From Candidatus Saccharimonadota bacterium (GTDB lineage Bacteria > Patescibacteriota > Saccharimonadia > Saccharimonadales > Saccharimonadaceae), in assembly GCA_905372305.1 (NCBI GenBank), contig CAJPOP010000001.1, positions 310,001 through 374,000 of the forward strand: a stretch of 64,000 nucleotides of DNA. The letters run 5' to 3'. The notes below the pieces were generated by a model. It was not told the DNA's origin. It saw nothing but the letters and a program-made list of their open reading frames with translations, and did no database searches. Shown here one piece after another: positions 39,507 to 47,901 of the stretch; the first letter of the stretch is position 1; the number at the start of each line of letters is the position of its first letter. The position numbers and the translations under genes are program-made.

Positions 39507-39965
39507 ATGGCATCAAACCGTCATTTGGGACGAATCGTCGCGCTGCAGACATTGTACGAATATGAGTTTCGAAAAGATGCGGGCGACAAAAATCTAGACT
39601 ATAAAGATATTTTAGAACGTAATTTGGCAGAGTATAAGTCGTCGATTGATGACGTAGTTTTTGTTGACGATTTAGTTAGCGGTGTGTTGTCTAGTACGGC
39701 AAAGTTGGATGAAGAACTTCGCCCGTTAGCGCCAGAGTGGCCGCTAGAGCAAATATTGCGGATCGACAGAACGGTACTAAGAATTGGCTTGTATGAGCTG
39801 CTGTTTTGTGTAGATAGCGTACCGCCAAAAGTGGCGATTAATGAAGCGGTGGAATTAGCAAAGGCGTTCGGTTCGGATAACTCGGGGAAGTTCGTGAATG
39901 GCGTGCTCGGCACGGCACTCCGCAACCTTGTGGAGGAATCCGATAGTGAGAACAAGCAATTTTGA
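39507..39965 (+). CDS. nusB: Transcription antitermination factor NusB
   Basis: 152 residues, all-helical NusB pattern: RIVALQTLYEYEF near the N-terminus, RLDRTVLRIGLYELLF-like IDRTVLRIGLYELLF (about 90-104), and PPKVAINEAVELAKAFGSDNSGKFVNGVLG near the C-terminus (conserved family block). It forms the boxA-binding complex with S10 for rRNA antitermination. Its end overlaps the start of the next Nudix gene by 20 bases. Confidence 0.95.
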   Translation: MASNRHLGRIVALQTLYEYEFRKDAGDKNLDYKDILERNLAEYKSSIDDVVFVDDLVSGVLSSTAKLDEELRPLAPEWPLEQILRIDRTVLRIGLYELLFCVDSVPPKVAINEAVELAKAFGSDNSGKFVNGVLGTALRNLVEESDSENKQF

Positions 39966-40443
39966 TCATATAAAAAAATATTTTGGCGGCAGGAAAAAGC
40001 CGACAATTCAGGAGATTGTGCGCGAGCCGACTGCTGGCGGCGTGATTTTTCGGCGTAATGAAAAGGGCGAAGTTAATTTTCTGTTATACCAAGACGCCCG
40101 CGATCGCTGGACAATCCCCAAAGGGCATATTGAACCAGGTGAAACGGCTCAAGTAACAGCACGGCGGGAGATTGGCGAAGAAACTGGATTAAAGAATATT
40201 GAGCTGCATGGCTGGCTGGGTAAGGTGAATTTTCGTTATCGTCGAATTGATAAATTAGTATTGATGACAACGCAAGTTTATCTAGTGAAAGCCTTAAATC
40301 CGTATGAAAAACTCCAGAAAGAAGAGTGGATGAACGGATTAAAATGGTTTAGTTTTCATGAGGCGCTGGACGAAGTCGAATATGAAGATATCGGTAAGCT
40401 AATCTTATTAGCAATGAAGCGAATTAGACAGGAGAATTTGTAA
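39946..40443 (+). CDS. Nudix hydrolase
   Basis: 165 residues from GTG 39946, chosen because GGAGG lies about nine bases upstream; the longer frame runs over nusB. The Nudix box GHIEPGETAQ...REIGEETGL is complete (about 63-85), and TAGGVIFRR precedes it as in Ap4A- or (d)NTP-cleaving members. The substrate is unknown. Part of the nusB-Nudix-rnc-KH operon of RNA-related genes. Confidence 0.9.
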   Translation: MRTSNFDHIKKYFGGRKKPTIQEIVREPTAGGVIFRRNEKGEVNFLLYQDARDRWTIPKGHIEPGETAQVTARREIGEETGLKNIELHGWLGKVNFRYRRIDKLVLMTTQVYLVKALNPYEKLQKEEWMNGLKWFSFHEALDEVEYEDIGKLILLAMKRIRQENL

Positions 40444-40444
40444 A

Positions 40445-41161
40445 ATGAGTGGAATGAATACTGCGCCGTATCAGGATTTTGCGCGTGAAAAATTAGGGTT
40501 TGAATTTAACAATTTAGATATACTGGTTACGGCTTTAACACACCGCAGCTACGTTAATGAACACAGAAAATCGGTTCATGAGCATAATGAGCGGCTGGAA
40601 TTTTTAGGTGATGCGGTGTTGGAGCTAGCGGTGACGGAGTATTTATTTACGCATTTTTCTGAACCGGAAGGGATTTTGACAGCTTGGCGGGCGGCGCTGG
40701 TGCGCACGGAAAGTATCGGCGATGCGGGCGATAAATTAGGTTATGGGCCGCTGATTCGCATGTCAAAGGGCGAGAAAAATGGCTCGGATCGGGCGCACTT
40801 GCAGATTTTAGCCAATGCGTTTGAAGCGGTAATTGGCGCGATCTATCTGGAGCGCGGCTTTGACGATGCGCGCGGTTTTATTCATAAGCATATTATTATC
40901 AAGCTGGACGGAATATTGGAATCAGGCAGTTGGCGCGATCCGAAGTCGTATTTGCAGGAAATTTCTCAGCGCGTCGATAATCAGACGCCAGTATACAAAG
41001 TTTTGAGCGAGGAAGGTCCAGATCATGATAAGGTTTTCACGCTTGGAGTATTTGTCGGTGAAGCGATGATGGGTCGCGGTACCGGCCCTTCCAAGCAAGT
41101 GGCTCAGCAGCAAGCTGCCCGCGCTGCGATTGCTAAATATAAAGAATCTGGCGAAAAATGA
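40445..41161 (+). CDS. rnc: Ribonuclease III
   Basis: 238 residues. The catalytic RNase III signature HNERLEFLGDAVLELAVTEYL (seen at about 49-69) holds Glu and Asp ligands; the C-terminal double-stranded RNA-binding domain (about 160-232) has SYLQEISQR and the GxGxSKQxAQQxAA motif. It processes rRNA precursors and cuts structured RNAs. It starts one base after the Nudix stop; an in-frame ATG three codons in is an alternative start. Confidence 0.96.
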   Translation: MSGMNTAPYQDFAREKLGFEFNNLDILVTALTHRSYVNEHRKSVHEHNERLEFLGDAVLELAVTEYLFTHFSEPEGILTAWRAALVRTESIGDAGDKLGYGPLIRMSKGEKNGSDRAHLQILANAFEAVIGAIYLERGFDDARGFIHKHIIIKLDGILESGSWRDPKSYLQEISQRVDNQTPVYKVLSEEGPDHDKVFTLGVFVGEAMMGRGTGPSKQVAQQQAARAAIAKYKESGEK

Positions 41162-41231
41162 TAAAAGTTTGCACGGGGCAAACCGCTCGTGTATAATGAA
41201 AGTACAGTTTAATTCCAGGAGGAGGGGCAGA

Positions 41232-41624
41232 ATGTCAACAATAGATCAGCAATTTGTGGAGTATGTCGTAAAAGCATTGGTCGGACATCCAGATGACGTT
41301 GCGGTAGAGCGAGAGATTGATGAAAAAGGCGTGCTTTTGACGCTGACGGTGAATCCGGAAGATCTGGGACGGGTGATTGGCAAGCGCGGCGGCACGGCGC
41401 AAAGTCTGCGAACATTGCTTCGAGCCTTGGGTTCAAAGAATGATGCGCGTTATAATCTGAAGATTGTTAATAATGACGGTTTTACGGGTTCACAGCGTTA
41501 TCGACACGATGATTCGTCTGATGAGGCTACAGAAATTTCAACGAATGAGCCTGCAGAGAGCAAATCGTCATACGCAGAGAATGCTCGCAAGGAACTTGCT
41601 GAGTTGGATGACCTTGATATTTAG
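41232..41624 (+). CDS. khpA: KH-domain RNA-binding protein (KhpA/YlqC-like)
   Basis: 130 residues from ATG 41232, preceded by AGGAGGAGG; the longer frame runs over the rnc end. The KH motif DLGRVIGKRGGTAQSLRTLL (about 52-71) is typical of KhpA. A polar, acidic C-terminal extension of about 45 residues is unusual, as KhpA is normally about 80 residues. KhpA binds many RNAs and affects cell division and elongation. TATAAT at about 41191 gives it its own promoter. Confidence 0.9.
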   Translation: MSTIDQQFVEYVVKALVGHPDDVAVEREIDEKGVLLTLTVNPEDLGRVIGKRGGTAQSLRTLLRALGSKNDARYNLKIVNNDGFTGSQRYRHDDSSDEATEISTNEPAESKSSYAENARKELAELDDLDI

Positions 41625-41684
41625 CGTATGCTGTAGACTAAATATCGCCGTTACGTAAAATAGTAATGTTTTTAGGAAAAACTA

Positions 41685-41714
41685 TTGTCGCTACTCATTC
41701 TGCTGTGCTATAAT
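41685..41714 (+). promoter_or_regulatory. Promoter of the small-RNA candidate
   Basis: TTGTCG (41685-41690) and TATAAT (41709-41714) with an 18-bp spacer; the expected start is near 41721. Confidence 0.6.
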
Positions 41715-41720
41715 CATAAA

Positions 41721-41826
41721 CAAGTTCAAGCACAGACTATGCGAGAACGAGCTCTATGCGAGCAACGGATAATCCGTTGAGAGCCTTATTTGTGCTAAAA
41801 AGCCGTCCTTTTCAGGGCGGTTTTTT
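41721..41826 (+). ncRNA. Candidate small RNA or attenuator ahead of trmD
   Basis: A discrete unit with promoter and intrinsic terminator but no ORF. The outer stem AGCACA (41729-41734)/TGTGCT (41791-41796) encloses hairpins GCTC/GAGC (41751-41763) and AACGGA/TCCGTT with a three-base loop (41764-41778). The motif TATGCGAG occurs twice. It shares CAAGCACAGAC and TTTGTGCT with the leader at 24701. No match to 4.5S, 6S or tmRNA was recognised. Confidence 0.55.
41801..41826 (+). terminator. Intrinsic terminator of the small-RNA candidate
   Basis: AGCCGTCCT pairs with AGGGCGGTT over a four-base loop, followed by six T, then GGTGCTACAAT, the trmD -10 region. Confidence 0.85.
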
Positions 41827-41843
41827 GGTGCTACAATTAACAA

Positions 41844-42515
41844 GTGAGAAAATTCCAGGTAATTACACTGTTTCCGGAGATGTTTACCGGTGTCTTTGAG
41901 AATTCAATGATGTGGAAAGCGCAAAAAGATGAGATTGTTAAATTAGAAACGATTAATTTGCGCGATTTTGGACTGGGGCCGCGCCGTCAAGTAGACGATA
42001 CACCGTATGGCGGCGGCGATGGTATGCTGTTGATGATTGAGCCGTTATGGCGAGCGGTAAAATTTGCCAAGTCGCGCGATGAAAGTGCGAAAGTTATATT
42101 AACTAGTCCGCGCGGACAGCGCTGGCATCAGGCAAAGGCGCAGAGCGAGGCGAATAGCGGACGTGGACTGATTTTTATATGCGGGCGCTACGAGGGGGTC
42201 GATGAGCGAATCTTAGAGGTGGTTGATGAGCAGTGGAGTATTGGCGATTTCGTGCTGACTGGCGGCGAGTTGCCAGCGATGGCGGTAATTGACTCGATAG
42301 TGCGGCTTATCCCTGGCGTGCTTGGCGGTGAAAAATCGGCGGAGATTGAGAGCTTTTCTGATGGAAAAACTCTAGAATTTCCGCAATATACACGGCCGGA
42401 AGAATACAATGGATTAAAAGTCCCTAAGGTGCTGCTAAGCGGACATCATGGCGAAATTGCGAAGTGGCGGATGGAGCAATCAGAAATTTTAACCAGCAAG
42501 GCTCGGTCGGAGTAA
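41844..42515 (+). CDS. trmD: tRNA (guanine-37-N1)-methyltransferase
   Basis: 223 residues. N-terminal ITLFPEMFTGVFENSMM, DDTPYGGGDGMLL and the trefoil-knot SAM site ICGRYEGVDERI / SIGDFVLTGGELPAM are hallmark TrmD segments. It makes m1G37, which prevents frameshifting. Start GTG 41844 lies six bases after TACAAT (41832-41837): leaderless. The usual neighbour rplS is not adjacent. Confidence 0.96.
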   Translation: MRKFQVITLFPEMFTGVFENSMMWKAQKDEIVKLETINLRDFGLGPRRQVDDTPYGGGDGMLLMIEPLWRAVKFAKSRDESAKVILTSPRGQRWHQAKAQSEANSGRGLIFICGRYEGVDERILEVVDEQWSIGDFVLTGGELPAMAVIDSIVRLIPGVLGGEKSAEIESFSDGKTLEFPQYTRPEEYNGLKVPKVLLSGHHGEIAKWRMEQSEILTSKARSE

Positions 42516-42563
42516 TGTATTAAATCTAATATATTCTATCAAATATGGATATATTTTAGCGAA

Positions 42564-42585
42564 GCGCCTCTGTAGTCAGAGGCGC
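42564..42585 (+). terminator. Hairpin after trmD
   Basis: GCGCCTCTG pairs perfectly with CAGAGGCGC over a four-base loop. No T-run follows, so it may be a terminator of another kind or an RNA-stability hairpin. The rest of 42586-42738 shows nothing I can name. Confidence 0.5.
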
Positions 42586-42750
42586 CTCATGTTGTGGTGG
42601 ATGTCGTAGAGCGAAAGATACGATTTATGGTGTTTGTTTTTGTAACGTTCGCTTGCTATTACTATACGGATTTTTTTATAAAAGCGCAAGGATTTTGGTA
42701 AAAAATACAACAAACTTGAGCTTTTTGAATATCCGGGCTATACTGAACGT

Positions 42751-43260
42751 ATGGCAGCGCAGCGAAGAAAGAGTAAGAAAACGGCTAAAATACACCTGAT
42801 CTCCTTTGATTGGTTGATTAGACTCGTTTTAAGTATCTTTATCTTAATAATGTTATTGACTCAATTGTTCACGTTTGAAAATTTCCCCGGGTTGCTAGTT
42901 GGCGCTGGAATTGCTCCCGTTGTTAGTTTGCTGGCGGGTAGTTTGCTTGTTGTAGCGGAATTGGCGGCCTTACCGTATCTTTTGAAGATGAGCGCATCAA
43001 GTAACGTTATTCGAGTAAGTAAAGTTTGCGGTTTCATTATTTTGGCGGCTCTATCTGTCTTAGAAGGTATGGCTGCTGTAAATAATACTACATCTACGCT
43101 TTTTGGTGCAACAGCTAATTTGCCGGGAGGTTTATGGGCGCTGCTCTTTTTATCGGCTTTGTGGGTATTGTTGCTGCGGGTGAATTTCATTGATAAAAAT
43201 TCGGTAAAGTCTGGCGCAAATTCTCGAAAAAATAAAAGAAAAAGACCAGCTAATCGCTGA
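42751..43260 (+). CDS. Four-TM membrane protein, function unknown
   Basis: 169 residues with basic ends and about four membrane helices. No recognised family. A good promoter, TTGAGC (42716-42721) and TATACT (42739-42744) with a 17-bp spacer, ends six bases before ATG, so the gene is expressed as a leaderless message. Confidence 0.65.
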   Translation: MAAQRRKSKKTAKIHLISFDWLIRLVLSIFILIMLLTQLFTFENFPGLLVGAGIAPVVSLLAGSLLVVAELAALPYLLKMSASSNVIRVSKVCGFIILAALSVLEGMAAVNNTTSTLFGATANLPGGLWALLFLSALWVLLLRVNFIDKNSVKSGANSRKNKRKRPANR

Positions 43261-43277
43261 TCGTATCTTTGTCTTCT

Positions 43278-43352
43278 TGGCTGGGATGGAGGGATTCGAA
43301 CCCCCGAATGCCGGGACCAGAACCCGGTGCCTTACCGCTTGGCGACATCCCA
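43278..43352 (-). tRNA. tRNA-Gln (CUG)
   Basis: Read on the minus strand: acceptor TGGGATG/CATCCCA, anticodon stem CCGGG/CCCGG with loop TTCTGGT giving CTG, T-loop GTTCGAA, discriminator G and encoded CCA. It is convergent with the membrane-protein gene before it. Confidence 0.95.
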
Positions 43353-43430
43353 ACGATGTTTATATTGTACTATAGAAGAAATATCCTGGCAAGCGTTTAC
43401 GTATAAGCTCTAACGCGATATACTGAAGCT

Positions 43431-43913
43431 ATGGATTTACAATTAATAGTGAAGCTAATCGCTGACGGCTTAGTTATTCCGGTGGCGTTGATTGGGGCAT
43501 ATGCTTTACTTAAAACGATACCAAACGATGAGAAATATCAGGCATATTTGCGCGTTTTAATGGCAGGATTGACAGCGTATATAGTAGCAAAAATTATCGG
43601 GGCAGTGTATCAGCCGGAGCAACTCCGTCCGTTTGAAGCTTTGGGCGTGTCGGCTGGCGCGTCATTTTTAAATAATCCGGGTTTTCCTTCTGATCATGCC
43701 TTATTTACGATGGCGATTACTTTAGCGGTTTGGTTTGAGGCGAAAAATAAAAAACTAGCCGTAGTTTGTTTGATACTGACTCTGCTGGTGTGTGCCGGAA
43801 GAGTGATTGCTCTGGTGCATACGCCGCTGGATGTGGCGGGGGGCTTGCTAATTGCGTGTGTTGGCATTGTGTGGTACGTACCTAACTTTAATTTGATAGC
43901 AAAACGCTTATAA
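43431..43913 (+). CDS. PAP2-family membrane phosphatase
   Basis: 160 residues with four or five membrane helices. PAP2 motifs: RPFE (about 67), GFPSDH (about 84-89) and GRVIALVHTPLDVAGG (about 123-138), which contain the catalytic His residues. It is likely an undecaprenyl-diphosphate or lipid-phosphate phosphatase recycling the cell-wall carrier. TATACT (43419-43424) ends six bases before ATG: leaderless. Confidence 0.88.
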   Translation: MDLQLIVKLIADGLVIPVALIGAYALLKTIPNDEKYQAYLRVLMAGLTAYIVAKIIGAVYQPEQLRPFEALGVSAGASFLNNPGFPSDHALFTMAITLAVWFEAKNKKLAVVCLILTLLVCAGRVIALVHTPLDVAGGLLIACVGIVWYVPNFNLIAKRL

Positions 43914-43962
43914 TTAAATATATACATTTGCAATTTTCTCAAGTTTACGTTACAATTTTTAC

Positions 43963-44457
43963 ATGAGTTCAACGCCAAAGATTTTTCAGCAAGAGCTATC
44001 GGAATACACCTATCCATTATCAAGAGGTAGTTTCCTGCGTATTTTAGCGCTGGCGGCAGCCAATGGCGTCATAATCTGGCTTTTAGCGCTGACGTTTGAC
44101 AGGATGATGCTAACGCCGGTTTTCTGTTCGTCGGCAGACCAGGTTTCAATGTGTGTGAATAGCGCTGCTTGGTCATCGTATATTGCGCTGGTTTTGGTCG
44201 GTATAATGATGGTGCCGCTGCTAATTATGTTTGGAGTCAAGCGTCCGCTGGTTGTTGTGATAGCGGCGACCGTTGCCTTATGGGGGACTAATTTATGGAC
44301 GAGCGGGCTATGGACAACTTCAATTCTATGGACTATTGCAGCGTCAACTTTGGTATATTTGGCGGTTATTTGGATTAATCGTATTCGCGGTAATGCGGCA
44401 GCAATTTTATTCGTTGCTATATTCGTCCTGCTGGCGCGAGTTGTCTTGTCCCTGTAA
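43963..44457 (+). CDS. Four-TM membrane protein, function unknown
   Basis: 164 residues with four hydrophobic segments (about 25-45, 70-92, 94-112, 118-160) and a cysteine pair (CSSADQVSMC) in the loop after the first helix, possibly a disulfide outside the membrane. No recognised family. TACAAT (43951-43956) ends six bases before ATG. Confidence 0.65.
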   Translation: MSSTPKIFQQELSEYTYPLSRGSFLRILALAAANGVIIWLLALTFDRMMLTPVFCSSADQVSMCVNSAAWSSYIALVLVGIMMVPLLIMFGVKRPLVVVIAATVALWGTNLWTSGLWTTSILWTIAASTLVYLAVIWINRIRGNAAAILFVAIFVLLARVVLSL

Positions 44458-44475
44458 TCCCTGTACACTAAGGGT

Positions 44476-45546
44476 ATGGAAATCATTATCATTATTCTCT
44501 TAGTTATTATCGTTATGGGTTTGGGATCGACGTTGTTTGTGCTGCAGTCGAAGTTAAGCGAGCTGAAACAACAGTCATCAGTCGAGCTCATCAAAACCGA
44601 CGTGGTGGAGCTGGGGCGAACCATCGCCAAGTTGAATGAATCAGTCAGCGATAAATTGGAGCGCAGCAATGCTCAAGTGCAAACCTCAGTCCAAAAGCAG
44701 TTGTCGGAAAGTGCTAAGTTGGTGGCGGACGTGACACAGCGGCTGGCGAAGTTGGATGAAACAAATAAGCGGGTGGTTGACGTGGCGACTGATCTGAAAA
44801 CCCTGCAAAATGTCTTGCAGAATCCCAAGCAGCGCGGTGTGTTCGGCGAGTTTTACCTGGAGAGTGTGCTGGATAATGTACTGCCTGCCAAGCAGTTTCA
44901 GATGCAATATCGCTTCAAGGACGGTGAGATTGTTGATGCAGTTATTTTTCTGGACAAGGGGCAGATCTTGCCGGTTGACAGTAAATTTAGCCTGGAAAAT
45001 TACAACCGGATGATTAACGCCGAGACCAAAGCCGAGCGTGAGCTGTGGCTGAATAAGGTAAAAGCTGACCTGAAGGGGCGCATTGACGAAACCAGTAAGT
45101 ACATTCGGCCGCGCGAGCATACCATGGATTTCGCCTTTATGTTTATCCCCAGTGAGTCACTATATTATGATCTACTCATCAATAATGTTGGTGCGGGCGG
45201 TTCGAGCCGCGACTTGATCGAATATGCCTTTCGTGACAAGCGCGTGATCATCGTCAGCCCGACTAGCTTTTTGGCGTATTTGCAGACGGTGCTGCAGGGT
45301 CTGAGGAGTTTACAAATTGAAGAGCAGGCCAAAGATATCCAGGTACGCGTCGGCCAGCTGGGCGTGCATATTAAAAAGTTTGATGAACTGATGACCAAGA
45401 TGGGCAAAAGTCTCAGTACCACCGTCGGGCATTATAATAATTCGTATAAAGAGCTGGGCAAGATTGATAAAGACGTGGTGCGGATCGCTGGTGGTGATCA
45501 TCAAACGCAGCCAGAGTTAATCGACCGACCGGCGCAGGAAGAATAA
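44476..45546 (+). CDS. rmuC: DNA recombination protein RmuC
   Basis: 356 residues. One N-terminal membrane helix (1-23), a coiled coil (about 25-110), then the RmuC nuclease-like core: KQRGVFGEFYLESVL, VDAVIFLDKGQILPVDSKFSLENY and the SPTSFLAYLQTV segment. Family members limit inversion at short repeats. TACACT (44464-44469) ends six bases before ATG: leaderless. A strong hairpin terminator follows. Confidence 0.94.
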   Translation: MEIIIIILLVIIVMGLGSTLFVLQSKLSELKQQSSVELIKTDVVELGRTIAKLNESVSDKLERSNAQVQTSVQKQLSESAKLVADVTQRLAKLDETNKRVVDVATDLKTLQNVLQNPKQRGVFGEFYLESVLDNVLPAKQFQMQYRFKDGEIVDAVIFLDKGQILPVDSKFSLENYNRMINAETKAERELWLNKVKADLKGRIDETSKYIRPREHTMDFAFMFIPSESLYYDLLINNVGAGGSSRDLIEYAFRDKRVIIVSPTSFLAYLQTVLQGLRSLQIEEQAKDIQVRVGQLGVHIKKFDELMTKMGKSLSTTVGHYNNSYKELGKIDKDVVRIAGGDHQTQPELIDRPAQEE

Positions 45547-45570
45547 ATATTACTTATAGTGTAAAATAAA

Positions 45571-45600
45571 AACCCTCCGCTTAAAACGGAGGGTTTGTTA
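45571..45600. terminator. Bidirectional terminator between rmuC and the aquaporin
   Basis: AACCCTCCG pairs with CGGAGGGTT over a seven-base loop, with A-rich sequence before and T-rich after, so it can stop both convergent transcripts. Confidence 0.85.
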
Positions 45601-45613
45601 GTGTATAAGCGTC

Positions 45614-46561
45614 TTACTCTTCGTCTTTATTACGGTAATTTACCAGTAAAAACAAGTTGCCGCCGAGTGCTGCACCGATGAGCGTTGCAGAAATGACCTC
45701 CAGGCTGAGCCGCGAATAGCTTTTTTCATTTTCAGCTGTTAGCGGATTACTGCTTTGGATCTGGGTATCGGTTTTTTCAGTCACTGCTAAAGCAACAGCT
45801 GGGTTCAGTGTCGCGCCGCCGATATGGACCTCCCGCGGATAATTCTTATATGCGCCTTCTTCTGTTTTCTGGGCTGAATTTGCAGTCTTCTTTGTATGCT
45901 TAACAAATACTGCACTTTGGACGTAGCTTAGCAGGGTGCTTGATACGACCAAGCCAATTGCCAGCGCCATACCAATTCCAACAGATCGTCCAGCTAGTTT
46001 AAGGTTAGTGCGTGATAACACCGCAGCAAGACCAAACATAAATATTGCCGTACCGATCATCTCAATGGCAAAAATACTCCATGAGAAGTTCGTGAATTGA
46101 TCAAAGCGAACTGAGAATCCGCCTTCTGTCATACCGCCAATCAGCACAACAGCCGCCATTGCACCGAGGAACTGCGCTCCCCAGTAGAACGGCACGAGGA
46201 CGGTTTTTAGTTTGCGCATTGACCAGAGTCCGAAAGTGACGGCTGGGTTAATGTGCGCGCCGGAAATGCCGCCAATTGCCATAACTATCAGCATTAAAGC
46301 TAATCCTACGTAAAACGGCGCTAAGATACTGGCAGAAAATAGCGCTGCTAGCGTTAGGATAAACGTGCCAACGATTTCCGCGATGACGATGTTGATTAAG
46401 TTGTTTGGTAATTTAGAATCTAATTTGGTGCGTTCGCTCTTGGCCGCAACAGATTCGGTAACGACTCGCTTAACAGTCGTTTTGGTTTCGGTCTTAGCGG
46501 CAGCAGTCTTCTTTGCTTTGGCTTTGACCGGGGCTTTCTTTGAAGTTTTCTTCGTAGCCAT
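45614..46561 (-). CDS. Aquaporin/MIP-family channel with Lys/Ala-rich N-terminus
   Basis: 315 residues. Six membrane helices and two NPA boxes, GAHINPAVTFG (first half-channel) and GGATLNPAVAL (second). The extra N-terminal about 60 residues are a Lys/Ala/Thr-rich, histone-H1-like tail, and there is a polar insertion before the second NPA box. It should conduct water or small solutes such as glycerol. AAGGAGGG precedes ATG 46561, so this gene, unlike its neighbours, has a conventional leader. Confidence 0.9.
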   Translation of the reverse strand: MATKKTSKKAPVKAKAKKTAAAKTETKTTVKRVVTESVAAKSERTKLDSKLPNNLINIVIAEIVGTFILTLAALFSASILAPFYVGLALMLIVMAIGGISGAHINPAVTFGLWSMRKLKTVLVPFYWGAQFLGAMAAVVLIGGMTEGGFSVRFDQFTNFSWSIFAIEMIGTAIFMFGLAAVLSRTNLKLAGRSVGIGMALAIGLVVSSTLLSYVQSAVFVKHTKKTANSAQKTEEGAYKNYPREVHIGGATLNPAVALAVTEKTDTQIQSSNPLTAENEKSYSRLSLEVISATLIGAALGGNLFLLVNYRNKDEE

Positions 46562-46618
46562 ACTCCCTCCTTAAAATAGTATCACGACTATTATAGCATA
46601 ATTTGTTATACTATAGTT

Positions 46619-46855
46619 ATGGGATTATTTGTGAATCAAAACGATCAGCGCAGCGAACTGCAAGAGCGCATTGCGGCGGAACTGCGCGAGAAAGCCAAAG
46701 CGTCGGGTCTGCAGGAAAAAGCTAGCTTGGACGGCGTGGAAGATGTGAAATATTTGGAAGATACGAAGCAGACGACGACGCTGGCGCCAGCTTGGATTTT
46801 AATTATCATTATGGCAGCGGTAGTTGTCGGTATGTTTTTAATGCAGGGGCGATGA
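46619..46855 (+). CDS. Small tail-anchored membrane protein, unknown
   Basis: 78 residues: a charged helical N-terminal part (about 1-55) and one C-terminal membrane helix (about 57-75). No family recognised. TATACT (46607-46612) ends six bases before ATG, and the promoter-start block TATACTATAGTTATGG is identical to that of sbcB. pheS starts one base after its stop, so the two are co-transcribed. Confidence 0.65.
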   Translation: MGLFVNQNDQRSELQERIAAELREKAKASGLQEKASLDGVEDVKYLEDTKQTTTLAPAWILIIIMAAVVVGMFLMQGR

Positions 46856-46856
46856 T

Positions 46857-47900
46857 ATGGAAAAGTTGGATGAAGTTCGAGCACTATTATTATCGCGCGT
46901 AGCCGAGGCAACTGAACCGCGCAGTGTGTTGCGGAGCGCGGAGCTGCGGGAACTATATGGCATTATTGCGACGTTACCAGCCGAGGAGCGCGGGGCGTTT
47001 GGTAAGAAAGTTAATGAACTGAAGCAGGAATTAGAGCAGGCGATTACGGCTCGCGAGGATGAGCTGTCAAAAGTTGACTTGCCGCCAATTGACGTGACGG
47101 CGCCGATGGATGTCAATGCCCCACAGCCTGAATTGCTGCCGAGTGAGCGTGGTACGATTCACCCGCTGAGTGCCGAGATTGAGCGTATTTCTGACATTTT
47201 TAACCGTATGGGCTTTGTGACGGAAGAGTCGCGTGAGATTGACGACCAATTTCACATGTTTGAGAGTCTGAATTTTCCGAAGGGTCATCCAGCGCGCGAT
47301 GATTATGATACGTTCATGACCGAAGAAACTGACGCTAATGGCGACCGCTTGATTGCGCCGGCGCATACCTCGACCATGCAAAACCGCGTACTGAAAAAAT
47401 ATCATGGCAATTTGGAAAACGGCGAGGCAATTGCCGCCATCGTGCCCGACCGGGTGTTTCGTAACGAAGATCTGGACGCGCGGCACGAGCACACATTCTA
47501 CCAAGTCGAAGGTGTGTATGCTGCCAAGGGAGTTAATGTCGGCAATCTCATCGCCACCTTGCAGGAGTTTTTACAGGAATATTACGGCAAGCAGCTTGAC
47601 GTGCGAGTCAATCCATTTTATTTCCCGTTTACTGAACCGAGCTTTGAATTTGCGCTGAGCTGCCCATTCTGTGAAGGCAAAAATCCGGATTGTAAAGTTT
47701 GTTCGGGCGAAGGCTGGATCGAACTCTTGGGCTGCGGTATGATTCATCCGAATGTGTTGAAGGCTGCTGACATCGATCCGAACGAATACACCGGTTTTGC
47801 CTTTGGCTGCGGCATCGACCGCTTGGTAATGATGAAATACGGCATCGAGGATGTGCGGCATTTTGAGAGCGGTAAGTTGGACTTTTTGGAGCAATTTTAG
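46857..47900 (+). CDS. pheS: Phenylalanyl-tRNA synthetase alpha chain
   Basis: 347 residues. An N-terminal coiled coil is followed by the class II catalytic core: HPLSAEIERISDIFNRMGF, FNFP-like FESLNFPKGHPARD, PDRVFRNEDLDARHEHTFYQVEG and the C-terminal FAFGCGIDRLVMMKYGI. A CPFC/CKVC pair (about 269-282), like a small zinc knuckle, is inserted. It charges tRNA-Phe with PheT, whose gene normally follows; here a restriction-modification-like operon begins 1 base downstream instead. Confidence 0.95.
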   Translation: MEKLDEVRALLLSRVAEATEPRSVLRSAELRELYGIIATLPAEERGAFGKKVNELKQELEQAITAREDELSKVDLPPIDVTAPMDVNAPQPELLPSERGTIHPLSAEIERISDIFNRMGFVTEESREIDDQFHMFESLNFPKGHPARDDYDTFMTEETDANGDRLIAPAHTSTMQNRVLKKYHGNLENGEAIAAIVPDRVFRNEDLDARHEHTFYQVEGVYAAKGVNVGNLIATLQEFLQEYYGKQLDVRVNPFYFPFTEPSFEFALSCPFCEGKNPDCKVCSGEGWIELLGCGMIHPNVLKAADIDPNEYTGFAFGCGIDRLVMMKYGIEDVRHFESGKLDFLEQF

Positions 47901-47901
47901 A

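Noticed and set aside
42586..42715. Structured element after trmD
   Set aside because: Apart from the perfect hairpin at 42564-42585 the sequence is AT-rich with no consistent pairing.
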